Shown: positions 35,138 to 45,143, counted from the first letter of the stretch. The stretch is 64,000 nucleotides of DNA from Calothrix sp. PCC 7507 (GCF_000316575.1 NC_019682.1:6882001-6946000); one strand, 5' to 3'. Notes: generated by a model from the letters alone, not told the origin. Made by a program: numbers and translations.

Positions 35138-36160
35138 TTACTTCACAAACTGAGGCATAATTTCGGCAGCGGTGAATATTCCATATATGCCGCGTTGGTG
35201 CAATTGCTTACCGGCTTTGAGATAACCAAAAGCGGGGCCGCAGACATTGGCTGCCATACTGGTTTCGTCTCCTAGGGTAAAGGTATGGGTAGAAATCTTA
35301 CCTTCAAAGGTACGTCCTGTCACCTTGACGTTGGTGCTGAGGGGTTTTTTGGGATTGCGGGTATCGACTACACCACTAACAGTAACGCGATCGCGTCCCA
35401 CAATTCCTGCTACTTCTAACATCACATCATCAGCGTGTTCCATATTCTCTAAGGTAAGCACCCCATTAGTTTTATCTAACAATGCTTCTACCTCTACATC
35501 AGTCATCGCCCTCGCAGTTTCCACTGTATAACCAGGCATATGTCCAATGTCTTCGCGAACAGTAGCGCGATAAGCTTCCCAATTAGCAATTCCTACTCCA
35601 AAGGTAATTTCTACCTTGTGAATTTCGGCATAGCTTTGAGCTGCTAAGGCTGCAGCGGCGGTTAATAGTCCAGGTGTAGCACCGCACCCAGTCATATAAG
35701 TAATCCCCGCAGCTTCCAGTTCCTCTTTCATCGCCAGTAGCTGCTCTACCGCAGTGGTGCGCTTAATTGCATCTACTAGCACACCCCGCCAACCAGATTT
35801 GATAAACTCTTTGGCAACAGAAGGTATAAAATCATTGGGCAGATTGGGTAAAGCAAGAAAATACCCATCTACAGATTGTGTACTAGCGATTAAATCCTGA
35901 ATACTGCGATTTGATAAGATACCTACTGGCTCTAAATAACCTACCGAACCTTGAGACTGGTAGGTGGCAATGCAAGCATCCGTATTTAAACCCTCAGCAG
36001 CATGAGCGTAACCCTTTTGATCTGCTGCTGCGACTAAAATCATTTCCCGTTTACCAGCAAGTACCTTAGCGGCGGCTTGTCCTAGTCCACCGAAACCTAG
36101 TACTCCGATGCGTATCGCTGGCGAAATATTGAGAGAACTTTTGACTTGTTCTGGATTCAT
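35138..36160 (-). CDS. Saccharopine dehydrogenase-like oxidoreductase
   Basis: A 340-residue protein from the ATG at 36160; the longer TTG start at 36184 adds eight residues. A Rossmann fold opens with [24 protein letters not shown], followed by conserved [20 protein letters not shown] and [21 protein letters not shown]. The protein is shorter than true saccharopine dehydrogenases and matches the cyanobacterial 'saccharopine dehydrogenase-like' family, with uncharacterised activity. The GATPG motif suggests a substrate loop. It lies divergent from mtnA across 270 bp. Confidence 0.85.
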   Translation of the reverse strand: MNPEQVKSSLNISPAIRIGVLGFGGLGQAAAKVLAGKREMILVAAADQKGYAHAAEGLNTDACIATYQSQGSVGYLEPVGILSNRSIQDLIASTQSVDGYFLALPNLPNDFIPSVAKEFIKSGWRGVLVDAIKRTTAVEQLLAMKEELEAAGITYMTGCGATPGLLTAAAALAAQSYAEIHKVEITFGVGIANWEAYRATVREDIGHMPGYTVETARAMTDVEVEALLDKTNGVLTLENMEHADDVMLEVAGIVGRDRVTVSGVVDTRNPKKPLSTNVKVTGRTFEGKISTHTFTLGDETSMAANVCGPAFGYLKAGKQLHQRGIYGIFTAAEIMPQFVK

Positions 36161-36432
36161 AGTCAAGTAGTGAAGTTGAATCAACAGCTCTGAGCATGAA
36201 CCATCTCAGCTTGTGGCTGATGGTTGACAGCAAAAAGCTATAGAGGATAATTATGATTCATTATCCTGGGTTATACCATTCCTAGAGCCGTTTTTTTACC
36301 AGAACTTTTTGGTTAGTGGCGCTAACGCCTATAGTAGTGATGGAAGCAATGCTTGTTGTGGCTGACACAGGGCTAACTTTGGTAAGCTTTGCCAAACGAC
36401 AAATATTTACGCCACCTTACTTAATAATTCCT

Positions 36433-37503
36433 ATGACAAATTCCCACAATCAGGTTTATCCAGTTATTTGGCAAAATAACTCAGTATCACTAATTGACCA
36501 AACCCGCTTGCCCAACGAGTATACTTTTGTGGAAATCAGCCGTAGTGAAGATATGGCACGGGCGATTAAAACAATGATTGTTCGGGGTGCGCCAGCAATT
36601 GGTGTAGCTGCAGCATACGGAATATATTTAGGGGCGCGGGAAATTGAGACAGCCAATCGTGATGAGTTTTTGGCACACTTAGAGAAAGTTGCCGAGTTGT
36701 TGCGTTCGACTCGTCCGACAGCGGTGAATTTATTTTGGGCAATTAGCCGCATGATGAGAACCGCGGATGAAAGTATTGGCACAGTAGAAGAACTCAAACA
36801 AACTCTTTTGCAAACAGCACAAAACATCAATGCTGAAGATTTGCAAACTTGTCAGGCGATCGGCGATCATGGTTTGACAGTATTGCCTGCTACCCCAGCC
36901 AAACTGACTCTATTGACTCACTGCAACGCTGGGGCGTTAGCTACGGCTGGTTATGGCACTGCTTTAGGTGTCGTGCGTTCTGCTTGGCGAGAAGGGCGTT
37001 TAGAACGAGTCTTTGCAGATGAAACCCGCCCCCGCTTGCAAGGCGCAAAACTCACTACTTGGGAGTGTGTGCAAGAAGGTATTCCTGTAACTTTAATTAC
37101 CGATAATATGGCAGCCCATTGCATGAAACAGGGCTTGATTCATGCTGTAGTTGTGGGTGCTGACAGAATTGCTGCCAATGGTGATGCAGCTAATAAAATT
37201 GGCACGTATAGTTTAGCGATCGCCGCTAAAGCCCATCAAATTCCTTTCTTTGTGGCTGCACCCCTCTCTACCGTTGATTTTGAACTATCCGATGGTAGCA
37301 AAATCCCAATTGAAGAACGTAACCCAGAGGAAATATACCAAGTTGGTGAGACTATTCTCACACCTACAGGCGTAGAGTTTTATAATCCAGCCTTTGATGT
37401 GACTCCAGCCGAGTTGATTACGGCAATCATTACAGAGAATGGGGCATTTGCTCCTGGCGATTTAGCTAAGTCACAAAAAAATGCGATCGCCCAGCAAATT
37501 TAA
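36433..37503 (+). CDS. mtnA: S-methyl-5-thioribose-1-phosphate isomerase
   Basis: A 356-residue protein from the ATG at 36433. The frame is open to an ATG at 36316, but the extra 39 residues are not of the family. The eIF2B-like isomerase signature is clear: [46 protein letters not shown] with the catalytic cysteine, and [21 protein letters not shown] with the catalytic aspartate. It converts methylthioribose-1-phosphate to methylthioribulose-1-phosphate in methionine salvage. No other salvage gene is adjacent. A 41-bp palindrome begins two bases after its stop codon. Confidence 0.95.
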   Translation: MTNSHNQVYPVIWQNNSVSLIDQTRLPNEYTFVEISRSEDMARAIKTMIVRGAPAIGVAAAYGIYLGAREIETANRDEFLAHLEKVAELLRSTRPTAVNLFWAISRMMRTADESIGTVEELKQTLLQTAQNINAEDLQTCQAIGDHGLTVLPATPAKLTLLTHCNAGALATAGYGTALGVVRSAWREGRLERVFADETRPRLQGAKLTTWECVQEGIPVTLITDNMAAHCMKQGLIHAVVVGADRIAANGDAANKIGTYSLAIAAKAHQIPFFVAAPLSTVDFELSDGSKIPIEERNPEEIYQVGETILTPTGVEFYNPAFDVTPAELITAIITENGAFAPGDLAKSQKNAIAQQI

Positions 37504-37505
37504 CT

Positions 37506-37546
37506 GTTGACTGTTGACGGTTAACAGTTAACCGTCAACAGTCAAC
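37506..37546. terminator. 41-bp near-perfect palindrome between convergent genes
   Basis: The 20-base arms gttgactgttgacggttaac and gttaaccgtcaacagtcaac are exact inverses with one central base. It lies between the mtnA stop (37503) and the stop of the convergent secreted-protein gene (37551), so it can serve as a bidirectional terminator. It is built from gttgact heptamers, which recur in inverted form at 43950-43987. Confidence 0.7.
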
Positions 37547-37550
37547 TAAT

Positions 37551-38408
37551 TTAAGATTGAGCTTGTGTCGCAGACTCTTCTTTATTTGCATTGCCGATGA
37601 TGGTTTGAATACCATCAGCTGCTACCTGAACCTCCACTCTTTTCACTTCTCCATCCCTACCAGCAGAACCCCTAGCTCTGACATTAACCGTATTATTTAA
37701 GTTGGGATCTTTGAGTACATCGGTCTGCTCTTGAATTGAATTATTATCTAAGATAAACTTAGCCTTTACTCGCACTTGTGAAAGCGAAACATTAGTAGGT
37801 CTATTACTAATAGCATAACGAACATCTATTTTGTGACCACCACCAACATTCCGCTCTAGATTAGACAATTTCGTAATATCCACATTGAGTGGAAACTGGT
37901 TTGCACTACTTGGTGTTTTCTGAACTTGTCCCAAATTGTTAGCGTTAGCCTTACCAAGGATAAATCCATTAAAATTTCTCGTTGCAGTGGCTCTAACAAA
38001 GGCTTGCACTTTATTAACTTCTTCATCTGATTTCACGACTTTGCCAGGTGCCCTGAGTTCAACTGTGCCTTGAAGAGCAGACGAAGAAATTTCTTTTTCG
38101 TCTCTTTGTAATTCGCCATCGCGGAGTCTCACATTGAGAGTGACTTTAATTTTATTGAGTTTAAAACCTGCTGGCAAATTGCTAACTCTATAGGAAACTT
38201 TCGCTGTATGTCCACCTAAACCAACTCTTTTGAGTGCAGAAATATTAGTAACTTCTACAGGAACAGAAATAGTTTGGTTGGCTTGAGCAATTAATATGCC
38301 AGAATTTTTAGGTGATAACTGAGCTTGAGCAGGGAAAGTTACCATTGTTGTTAAAGGAGAAGCTACTACTACTGCTAAAGCTGCCAAAGATGCGATTCTA
38401 TTAATCAT
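37551..38408 (-). CDS. Secreted protein with two related domains, unknown function
   Basis: A 285-residue protein with a clear signal peptide (MINRIASLAALAVVVASPLTTMVTF, cleavage near AQAQ). The mature part consists of two homologous halves: VTNISALKRVGLGGHTAKVSYRVSNL... (about 50-150) and ITKLSNLERNVGGGHKIDVRYAISN... (about 175-270). Each shares the L.R.(V/L)GGGH..(K/D)V.Y..SN pattern and a following strand-rich segment. I do not recognise the family. It lies beside another secreted unknown protein on the same strand and opposite the CHAT/sigma genes. Confidence 0.75.
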   Translation of the reverse strand: MINRIASLAALAVVVASPLTTMVTFPAQAQLSPKNSGILIAQANQTISVPVEVTNISALKRVGLGGHTAKVSYRVSNLPAGFKLNKIKVTLNVRLRDGELQRDEKEISSSALQGTVELRAPGKVVKSDEEVNKVQAFVRATATRNFNGFILGKANANNLGQVQKTPSSANQFPLNVDITKLSNLERNVGGGHKIDVRYAISNRPTNVSLSQVRVKAKFILDNNSIQEQTDVLKDPNLNNTVNVRARGSAGRDGEVKRVEVQVAADGIQTIIGNANKEESATQAQS

Positions 38409-38510
38409 GATTTTTTCCTTTCAATTAAGTGTTGTTTGAGTTTTTGGGTTGATTTGTGCAATCGACTAAATACTTACACGTGAGAGTTTTTGGTTTTATG
38501 CAAGTATCAG

Positions 38511-38531
38511 GTAGGGTGGGCACTGCCCACC
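38511..38531. repeat. GGTGGGCA-TGCCCACC palindromic repeat
   Basis: The core ggtgggcactgcccacc is a hairpin preceded by gtag. Identical or near-identical copies lie at 52363-52383 and 52397-52417, and a half copy at 45086-45103. It is a dispersed REP-like element between two secreted-protein genes. Confidence 0.75.
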
Positions 38532-38604
38532 AAAACACGTACTTAGTTTCAAAAATCCAATTGGACTCTTATAGCAATTCCCAATCATTATTGTGCTAAA
38601 GTTA

Positions 38605-39357
38605 TTAGCGAGGAATTGGTAAGCGATCGATTGCAGATTTGATGACTCCAGATAATTGACGAGTTAAGTTAATATCTTGGTTAATGCGAGATTCTAGTCC
38701 CCTACTAAAGCTCCCCCCTGTAAAGAAGTCACCAAATGCCTTGATAACTGAACCGACAAGATTAGAACCTTTAATATCTGCATCTGTAATTTGAACTTTA
38801 AGTTGATTGATTTTGATCGGTTCATTAGAGTTATCTATTGTCAAAATCAGATTTAAGGTGAGTGAGTGAAACACTCTAAATGATGGATCTGGTAAAGCGG
38901 TGAGACTGACATGAAAATTTTCGTTGTTGTTAGGAATTACCAGTTTCACGCTGATCTGGTTTGAGGCTGGACCAGGAGTAACTTCTTTGACGGTAATATC
39001 TCTGAGATTGACATTTACGTCTTTAATTCTCATGCCTTTACCCACACGTTTCCCGTTGAGTTCGTCCTTAATTTTTTGTGCTGCAACACCTTTACCAAAT
39101 TCTCGCCAAACAGTATCGATAGTTTGTTCAATGAGGTCAGAACGTTTCAAGATAAACTGGATTGCTGCTGGATAGTTTTTAATAGGTGTAGGAGCAGGTT
39201 GAGGATTTGGTCTGGGTTTAGGTTTTGGTCGAGGTTCGCCACTACATAGAGGTGCATCTGGTGTGCGATCGCAGTCAATTACAGCGGAGGCTGAACTGGC
39301 AAAACTAGTTGTAGCGATCGCACTTAAAAGAGCAAGTGAGAAAGCACGTTTTAACAT
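38605..39357 (-). CDS. Secreted protein of unknown function with Pro/Lys linker
   Basis: A 250-residue protein with a signal peptide (MLKRAFSLALLSAIATTSFASSASA, cleavage near ASA). A short Cys-containing segment (DCDRTPDAPLC) and a Pro/Lys/Arg-rich linker (PKPKPRPNPQPAPTP) follow, then a folded domain of about 190 residues ending with GLESRINQDINLTRQLSGVIKSAIDRLPIPR, alternating strands with a helical end. The layout is reminiscent of lipid-binding beta barrels, but I cannot name it. It lies 196 bp upstream of the other secreted gene and divergent from the CHAT gene, 133 bp away. Confidence 0.75.
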   Translation of the reverse strand: MLKRAFSLALLSAIATTSFASSASAVIDCDRTPDAPLCSGEPRPKPKPRPNPQPAPTPIKNYPAAIQFILKRSDLIEQTIDTVWREFGKGVAAQKIKDELNGKRVGKGMRIKDVNVNLRDITVKEVTPGPASNQISVKLVIPNNNENFHVSLTALPDPSFRVFHSLTLNLILTIDNSNEPIKINQLKVQITDADIKGSNLVGSVIKAFGDFFTGGSFSRGLESRINQDINLTRQLSGVIKSAIDRLPIPR

Positions 39358-39490
39358 TTGAAAAATCTCCTTTGTGTTGTCTCTAAAAACTTACACGTTA
39401 CATTTTTTTGGTTTATGCACTCTGGAAGTGAGGAACTACAAAAATTTTTTGTAGTCTGGAAAAGTGGGTATAAAGCTTGCTGTAATAAAT

Positions 39491-40876
39491 ATGAACAAAA
39501 TTAAGCTCACCCTATTAGCTGTCTTGACAGTCAGTTGTTCTCTCATCGGACTGTACGCTCTCAAAAATCATCGACAGCTACTCCCAGCAGTGACTCCAGC
39601 AGCAAAATCTAGTAAACTTCCTGTCTCGCGCCTCAAACCCGAAGTACTCAAACAATTTCTCGATCGCCAAGATATCAACTCTGCAATCAAGTACGTCGAA
39701 CTGGGATGGAAACAGCAGTATGAGGAATATCTCCAAGAAAAACTTCCTAGCAATCAACTAGTCGCAGCCACAGAAATTAGTCTGATCTTAAATAGCACTT
39801 ACCAGCGAACTGGTAAAAAAACAGCCCTGATTTACGCAGTACCCACCGCTAACCACCTGGAGTTAATTTTGGTGACACCAGGAAAACCACCTATCCACAA
39901 ACGGATCACTGCAGCAAAAAAAGATATTTTGTTGAAATTAGTTCGTAAATTCCGCACCAATATTGTCAACTCTGATTCCCAATCCCAAGACTATCTCAGT
40001 GATGCTAGACAACTATATGCATGGATGCTGGCTCCTTTAGAGTCTGCACTGCAAGCTCAAGGAATTGACAATTTGATATTTTGTTTAGGAGGAGGACTGC
40101 GTACTGTTCCCTTAGCTGCAATCCATGATGGTAAACAATTTCTAGTTGAAAAATATAGTTTGGGAATAATTCCCGCATTTAATTTGTTAGATTATCAACC
40201 CGCTAACATTACCCAAACGCAAGTCTTGGCAATGGGAGCATCAAAGTTTCAAAATCAATCTTCCTTACCTGCTGTACCAGTAGAAATAGTTAGTATTACG
40301 AGTAATCCTTGGCAAGGAAAATCTTTGCTAAATCAGGATTTCACCTTAGCAAATCTCAAAGCACAGCGTGCTATTTATCCCTTTGGAATTGTGCATTTAG
40401 CTACACATGCAGAATTTTCTCCTGGTGCTGTGGAGCAATCTTATATCCAGTTTTGGGATACACAAATCCGTTTGAATCAACTCAAAACTTTGGAATTGTC
40501 CCAACCCCCAGTACAATTACTAGTGTTGAGTGCTTGTCGTACTGCTCTTGGTGATCCTCAGGCTGAGTTGGGTTTTGCTGGTTTGGCTGTCCAATCTGGA
40601 GCAAAAGCTGTTGTTGCTAGTCTTTGGTCTGTTAATGATGCGGGAACCCTAGCCTTAATGTCTCAATTTTACCGCCAACTCAAAGTTACTTCTATCAAAG
40701 CAGAAGCTCTGCGGCAAACTCAAATTGCCATGCTCAAACAGCAAGTCACTTTAAAGAATAATCCTGCAATTCGTGGAGTTAATTCTCTGCCATCAGAGCT
40801 TGTTGCTCTCGATAGCCGTAAGTTATCTCATCCTTATTATTGGGCTGGATTTACTTTAATTGGTAATCCTTGGTAA
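39491..40876 (+). CDS. Membrane-anchored CHAT domain protein
   Basis: A 461-residue protein from the ATG at 39491; a GTG at 39464 would add nine residues. The N-terminus is a signal anchor or lipoprotein-like helix (LTLLAVLTVSCSLIGLYAL). The rest is a CHAT peptidase (caspase-like, clan CD): LIYAVPTANHLELILVTPG opens it, the His lies in GIVHLATHAEF and the Cys in LVLSACRTALGDP, followed by GAKAVVASLWSVNDAGT and a final HPYYWAGFTLIGNPW. The catalytic pair is intact. It is the first gene of a sigma factor operon (22 bp gap) and is probably located outside the cytoplasmic membrane. Confidence 0.88.
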   Translation: MNKIKLTLLAVLTVSCSLIGLYALKNHRQLLPAVTPAAKSSKLPVSRLKPEVLKQFLDRQDINSAIKYVELGWKQQYEEYLQEKLPSNQLVAATEISLILNSTYQRTGKKTALIYAVPTANHLELILVTPGKPPIHKRITAAKKDILLKLVRKFRTNIVNSDSQSQDYLSDARQLYAWMLAPLESALQAQGIDNLIFCLGGGLRTVPLAAIHDGKQFLVEKYSLGIIPAFNLLDYQPANITQTQVLAMGASKFQNQSSLPAVPVEIVSITSNPWQGKSLLNQDFTLANLKAQRAIYPFGIVHLATHAEFSPGAVEQSYIQFWDTQIRLNQLKTLELSQPPVQLLVLSACRTALGDPQAELGFAGLAVQSGAKAVVASLWSVNDAGTLALMSQFYRQLKVTSIKAEALRQTQIAMLKQQVTLKNNPAIRGVNSLPSELVALDSRKLSHPYYWAGFTLIGNPW

Positions 40877-40898
40877 AATTTGAAATTTTGAATTTTTT

Positions 40899-42083
40899 AT
40901 GCATCCGCGTCAAAATATCATCACAATTTTTTCCACATTTTTACGATTTGAGGCTGATAGATTGAGTGGTTGGGCAACTGATGCTCAACTACATCGCAGT
41001 ATGAAAGCTTGTTTAAATTATGTGCCGCAAGCTGAAAGTAACGAAAATTTTTGGGCGGTTTATTGGCACAAGTCCTGGCAAAAAGGCGAAAAGAGAGAAC
41101 TGGCTTTAGGACATATGTCTGCTTATCTGCAAGAATCATGTTATTGGACTGTACAAAAATTGATGCCACGCTTGCAAGAGTCAAATGATAGGATATCCGA
41201 CTTTTTCCAAATTGCGATCGCATCTGTTCCTAAAATCCTGAAAGCTGGCGATCCCGATGCAAACGGTAGTGTTAAAGCCTATGCTAGCAATGCTTTTGGT
41301 AACATCATTCGAGATTATTTGCGGCAAAAGCGAGAAGTGGATTTTTGCAACAATTGGGGTTTATTACTCAAAATCAGTCGCAAACTGTTAACAGAATCTC
41401 TACAAAATACTGGATTTGATGCCATAACTATTGAATATTACCTATTAGCTTGGACTTGTTTTGAAAGTATTTATCTACCACGAAAAACCCCAAATTTACG
41501 GCAAACTACTGCACCTGAACCCAGCACTTGGAAAGCAATAGCAGATAGTTATAACCAGATGCGTCATCAACTCACCTCCCCTGGTGCAGAATGTACAAAA
41601 GAAACCCTAGAACGCTGGTTAACAGACTGTGGTAATCAAGTCCGTAAATATTTATATCCAACTATAAAATCTCTCAATGCTGCTAAACTAGGACAAGAAG
41701 AAGGAGAATTACAGGATGAACTAATAGATCCGCTACAGGAATCTTTATTAACAGAATTAATTCAAAAAGAAGAACAATCTGTACGTCTCGATCAAAAAAA
41801 TAAAATAAATACACTTTTAGCAGCAGCAATCAAAAAACTCGATCCTTCAGTCCAAAAACTGTTACAACTTTATTACCAACAAGGTTTTACACAACAGCAA
41901 ATTGCCCAAGAATTAGGAATACAACAATACACTATCTCTCGCAAACTATCAAAGACACGGGAATCATTACTATTAACACTAACCCGCTGGAGTCAAGAAA
42001 CGCTGCATATTTCCGTAACTTCCGACGTGGTTAAGTATATCAGCACAATATTAGAGGAATGGTTGCAGTCTTACTACAGCTAG
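40899..42083 (+). CDS. ECF-like sigma-70 family RNA polymerase sigma factor
   Basis: A 394-residue protein, about twice the size of a typical ECF sigma. The region 2-like part contains GSVKAYASNAFGNIIRDYLRQKRE (about 120-148). A long insert follows, and the C-terminal region 4 reads LDPSVQKLLQLYYQQGFTQQQIAQELGIQQYTISRKLSKTRE, a helix-turn-helix that would contact the -35 element. It lies between the CHAT gene (22 bp) and the DUF1822 gene (37 bp), so the three are one operon. Such sigma factors often travel with DUF1822 genes in cyanobacteria, from my recollection. The anti-sigma partner is not identified. Confidence 0.88.
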   Translation: MHPRQNIITIFSTFLRFEADRLSGWATDAQLHRSMKACLNYVPQAESNENFWAVYWHKSWQKGEKRELALGHMSAYLQESCYWTVQKLMPRLQESNDRISDFFQIAIASVPKILKAGDPDANGSVKAYASNAFGNIIRDYLRQKREVDFCNNWGLLLKISRKLLTESLQNTGFDAITIEYYLLAWTCFESIYLPRKTPNLRQTTAPEPSTWKAIADSYNQMRHQLTSPGAECTKETLERWLTDCGNQVRKYLYPTIKSLNAAKLGQEEGELQDELIDPLQESLLTELIQKEEQSVRLDQKNKINTLLAAAIKKLDPSVQKLLQLYYQQGFTQQQIAQELGIQQYTISRKLSKTRESLLLTLTRWSQETLHISVTSDVVKYISTILEEWLQSYYS

Positions 42084-42120
42084 ATATGTCGCGTCCCCAT
42101 AAATCCCAATTTCAAATCCC

Positions 42121-43305
42121 ATGACTTTCTTATCTGATATCTCCACCCAATTAGAGTTTCCAATCTCTACTGCATTATCACAGCAATCTTGGCAGCAAAG
42201 TCAATCACAATCCACAGCGAAAGCACAATGGAATAATTATTTGAACCAGATTTGTCTACAAACCTTTCTCCCTTGGTTACAAGCTGAATACGCACCACAA
42301 GCAAGTGTTTGGTTAAACGAGACATTGCTACCTAATTTTTGGTCAGTAGTTAACGGCACTGCTTTAATTTGGGGGAACAAGCGGCTTATACTATTACCTG
42401 ATAAATCCCTTGATAGTAGTGAATTGCGAATTCCTCAAGAATGGGTAGATATTCCCGCTTGGCTGGGAGATTATTATTTAGCAGTTCAAATTAATCCAGA
42501 AGAATTAATCATGCGAGTGTGGGGATACACTACCCACAAAGAGATAAAAAGAATAGGTAGCTATGATCATAGTGATAGAAGTTATAGCCTTGATGCCCAA
42601 GAAATAATTCCAGATATCAATGTTTTATGGGTGGTAAGTCAACTTAATCCGGATGAACCAACTCGTTTTCCTGTTCCTCATCTATCTCCTATCGCAGCAA
42701 CACAAGCAGAAAATTTATTGCAAAGATTAGCGAATCTAGAGATTATTCAACCCAGGTTAGAATTACCATTTCATTTATGGGGGGCATTAATTAGTGATGA
42801 ACATTGGTTACACAGCCTTTATCAATTACGTCAGGGAGAATTGTCTAACGATATCACAACAATTAAAATAGCAACAAATCTTAGTCAGTGGCTGCAAAAT
42901 ACTTTTGAAGCTAGTTGGCAATCTGTAGAAACTTTATTGGGTAGAGATGCTAGTTTAGGCTTTAGCTTTAGGCAAATATCAGCGCAAAATGAAGCAATTA
43001 TCAAAAGGGTAAAATCTCTTAGTTTACCCAATCAGGAAGTATTTTTAGTGTTGGGATTAGACACAGAAACAGATGGGCGTATTGGTATTCGCATACAATT
43101 GCGTAGTCAAAGCCAAGATGAATATTTACCACTAGAACTTAGTTTAAATTTGCTCTCATCTTCAGGACAAATTATTCAATCAATTCAATCGCGGATGACT
43201 GATAATCTTATGCAATTGAAGAGATTTAAAAGTAATGTCGGCACTCAATTTAGTATTCAAATAGAAGTTAATAATTTTGTAATTACAGAGAATTTTGTAA
43301 TTTGA
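42121..43305 (+). CDS. DUF1822 family protein
   Basis: A 394-residue soluble protein with the DUF1822 pattern: RAQWNNYLNQICLQTFLPWLQAE-like start, NGTALIWGNKRLILLPDK, then VDIPAWLGDYYLAVQINPEEL near residue 100-125. The C-terminal half is beta-rich. No membrane segment or signal is seen. DUF1822 genes are adjacent to ECF-like sigma factors in many cyanobacteria; the obvious guess is an anti-sigma or effector partner, which is untested. It ends the CHAT-sigma-DUF1822 operon. Confidence 0.85.
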   Translation: MTFLSDISTQLEFPISTALSQQSWQQSQSQSTAKAQWNNYLNQICLQTFLPWLQAEYAPQASVWLNETLLPNFWSVVNGTALIWGNKRLILLPDKSLDSSELRIPQEWVDIPAWLGDYYLAVQINPEELIMRVWGYTTHKEIKRIGSYDHSDRSYSLDAQEIIPDINVLWVVSQLNPDEPTRFPVPHLSPIAATQAENLLQRLANLEIIQPRLELPFHLWGALISDEHWLHSLYQLRQGELSNDITTIKIATNLSQWLQNTFEASWQSVETLLGRDASLGFSFRQISAQNEAIIKRVKSLSLPNQEVFLVLGLDTETDGRIGIRIQLRSQSQDEYLPLELSLNLLSSSGQIIQSIQSRMTDNLMQLKRFKSNVGTQFSIQIEVNNFVITENFVI

Positions 43306-43332
43306 TTGACATAGACCAAAGTTTTTCAATTT

Positions 43333-43881
43333 TTACTTGATAGGTGCTTGCAGTAATTCAATATCTCGGATTAAAAGTATCCCCGCAGTCTCAAATTGAA
43401 CGCTTATTTGAATTTTGACAGGTTCTGTTCCTTTCTGAAAATGAGCGCGTGTCTCATAAAGCCAAAAATCATCAGTTTGAGAAACACCTTTAGACCAACT
43501 TTTTGTCCATTTTCCCTTTAAGCCTAAACTTATATTAATTGATTTTTCTGAATTTAAGGCTTTTGCATAAAACCGACAAGCTAGAACACATTCTTGAACT
43601 TCGGGTTCTGGTATTTCAAATAAAATGACATTTCGTAGAGGTTCTGTAGTACTTAAAAATTGCTGATTACGATCATCTTTATATGCTTCTATCTGTAAGT
43701 TCTCTCCAACAATTACAATACCTCCTTTTGTGACTGTTGGTTCTGCGATCGCAAATTTACGAATCAGGGTAAATGGTTCTCCAGGTTCAGGAACAGCCAG
43801 ACGTTTCTCTAGTTCTTCAACAGCTTCCTTAATTTTAGAGACGGCAAAATCTTTCAGATTGTTAAATAACTCGTCAAACAT
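43333..43881 (-). CDS. Hypothetical protein in the CHAT/sigma neighbourhood
   Basis: A 182-residue protein I do not recognise. The first 28 residues form an amphipathic helix (MFDELFNNLKDFAVSKIKEAVEELEKRL), and the rest is predicted beta-rich with FTLIRKFAIAEPTVTKGGIVIVGENLQIEAY and a terminal SVQFETAGILLIRDIELLQAP. There is no signal peptide. It converges on the DUF1822 gene with a 27-bp gap. The codon pattern resembles that of its neighbours. It may belong to the CHAT/sigma module because of its position. Confidence 0.7.
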   Translation of the reverse strand: MFDELFNNLKDFAVSKIKEAVEELEKRLAVPEPGEPFTLIRKFAIAEPTVTKGGIVIVGENLQIEAYKDDRNQQFLSTTEPLRNVILFEIPEPEVQECVLACRFYAKALNSEKSINISLGLKGKWTKSWSKGVSQTDDFWLYETRAHFQKGTEPVKIQISVQFETAGILLIRDIELLQAPIK

Positions 43882-43949
43882 GGCAAAATTTCCTCAAAGA
43901 TACTCATACTCAGCTAAAACACATCTAAATTGTATAATCACTCGTAAAG

Positions 43950-43987
43950 TTTGTTGACCGTTAACAGTTGACAGTCAACAGTCAACA
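43950..43987. repeat. Palindromic gttgac repeat
   Basis: The run ttgttgaccgttaacagttg followed by acagtcaacagtcaac contains inverted gttgac/gtcaac units, the same units as in the 41-bp palindrome at 37506-37546. It separates two minus-strand genes; the gene-free gap is about 180 bp. Confidence 0.65.
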
Positions 43988-44059
43988 TTTCGACAAAGCT
44001 TCAGTGCATCACCGTTAACAGCTAGCACAACAAGATATGTAAATTAAATGTGTAACAGC

Positions 44060-44977
44060 TTATCTACTCTCAAACCAAACTTCTAAATCAACAACTTCAT
44101 TAAAATCTAATAAAGCCTCACCTAAATCCTCCAATGCATCAAAAGATAAACCCTGAATCCGTTCTTGCAGTTCAGGAGATAGCGCACCAACACGACGGTT
44201 AATTTGACGTGTAATCAATGCTGCTTCTCGCTGTCTTCCTTGTTCTACTCCCTGTTCGATACCTTCTTCCATCCAGCTAGTAACGATTTGCATAACTTCC
44301 TCCTGCTGTCTTGGTTCAATCGTAGCAAGTTGTGATTCAAAGAGTGCCTGTTCTTCGGTATTCAGTTTTATGTAGGTATCAATAAAACCAGAAATTAATT
44401 GTATTTGTGCAGGGTTAAGTCCTAAGCTAGCAAGTAGTTGCAGCGATGCAAGCTTTGCTATAGGTCTTTCTTGAGTGTTAATCTGCATTTTTGCCATCAA
44501 GGCGCTGGCTACGGGATTTTGCTGATTGATAAAATCTCGCCATTGTAATTGATTTAACTGCACAACTTCGTAATTAAATTCCAAAATTCTCTTATTAGGA
44601 AAATCAATGCAATATGAATTTGGTTCTGGTGTGGTGGGTGTATCGTGGGAATAAATCACAATGGGATATATCGGGAGTGTATACTTTTCGTGTAACCGCG
44701 CAAAGTAGTTGAACATTCTCCGCTCAAAATCAGTTTGAGAATAAGATTGGTGTTCGATGTGGATAATAAATAATGTATCTTGATTTCTAAATGCGGCTTT
44801 GGCTGCAATATCAAGGATTTTTTTCTTTCCCTCGGTAACGTCGGTGAAGATTTCTTGCGGTAGAAACTCTATTGAGTCACGTTCCCAATATGCGCTGACT
44901 GCTGGGAAAAATAACTCGATAAACTCAGGAAAAAAGTTAGAGAGGAGTTCTTTAAATAAGCGATCGTGGTCAATCAT
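44060..44977 (-). CDS. Rpn/PD-(D/E)XK nuclease family protein with DUF4351
   Basis: A 305-residue protein. It begins MIDHDRLFKELLSNFFPEFIELFFP, and has the nuclease core EGKKKILDIAAKAAF...LFIIHIEHQSYSQTDFERRMFNYFARLHEKY, with the acidic catalytic residues of the Rpn (recombination-promoting nuclease) or transposase-31-like family. The C-terminus carries a DUF4351 segment (RQINRRVGALSPELQERIQGLSFDALEDLGEALLDF). Such genes are multiplied in cyanobacteria and behave as mobile or accessory genes. A helical linker precedes the tail. It is divergent from the CHAT-CHASE2 gene across 166 bp. Confidence 0.88.
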   Translation of the reverse strand: MIDHDRLFKELLSNFFPEFIELFFPAVSAYWERDSIEFLPQEIFTDVTEGKKKILDIAAKAAFRNQDTLFIIHIEHQSYSQTDFERRMFNYFARLHEKYTLPIYPIVIYSHDTPTTPEPNSYCIDFPNKRILEFNYEVVQLNQLQWRDFINQQNPVASALMAKMQINTQERPIAKLASLQLLASLGLNPAQIQLISGFIDTYIKLNTEEQALFESQLATIEPRQQEEVMQIVTSWMEEGIEQGVEQGRQREAALITRQINRRVGALSPELQERIQGLSFDALEDLGEALLDFNEVVDLEVWFESR

Positions 44978-45143
44978 TGGGAAGTTTTATCGGATTTTGT
45001 ATTGCAAATTATTATAATATCAATTCTACATAGTTTGGAAAATACATATAGATTTGAACATTAACGACAATATCAGGGTTTTACCGTGCATTGCCCACCC
45101 TACTTGTATTACAAAATTAAATCAAAGTCTAATTTTAAATAAC

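Noticed and set aside
44060-44977. Rpn-type gene as evidence of an insertion sequence
   Set aside because: The protein belongs to a transposase-related nuclease family, but no terminal inverted repeats or target duplication were seen around it.
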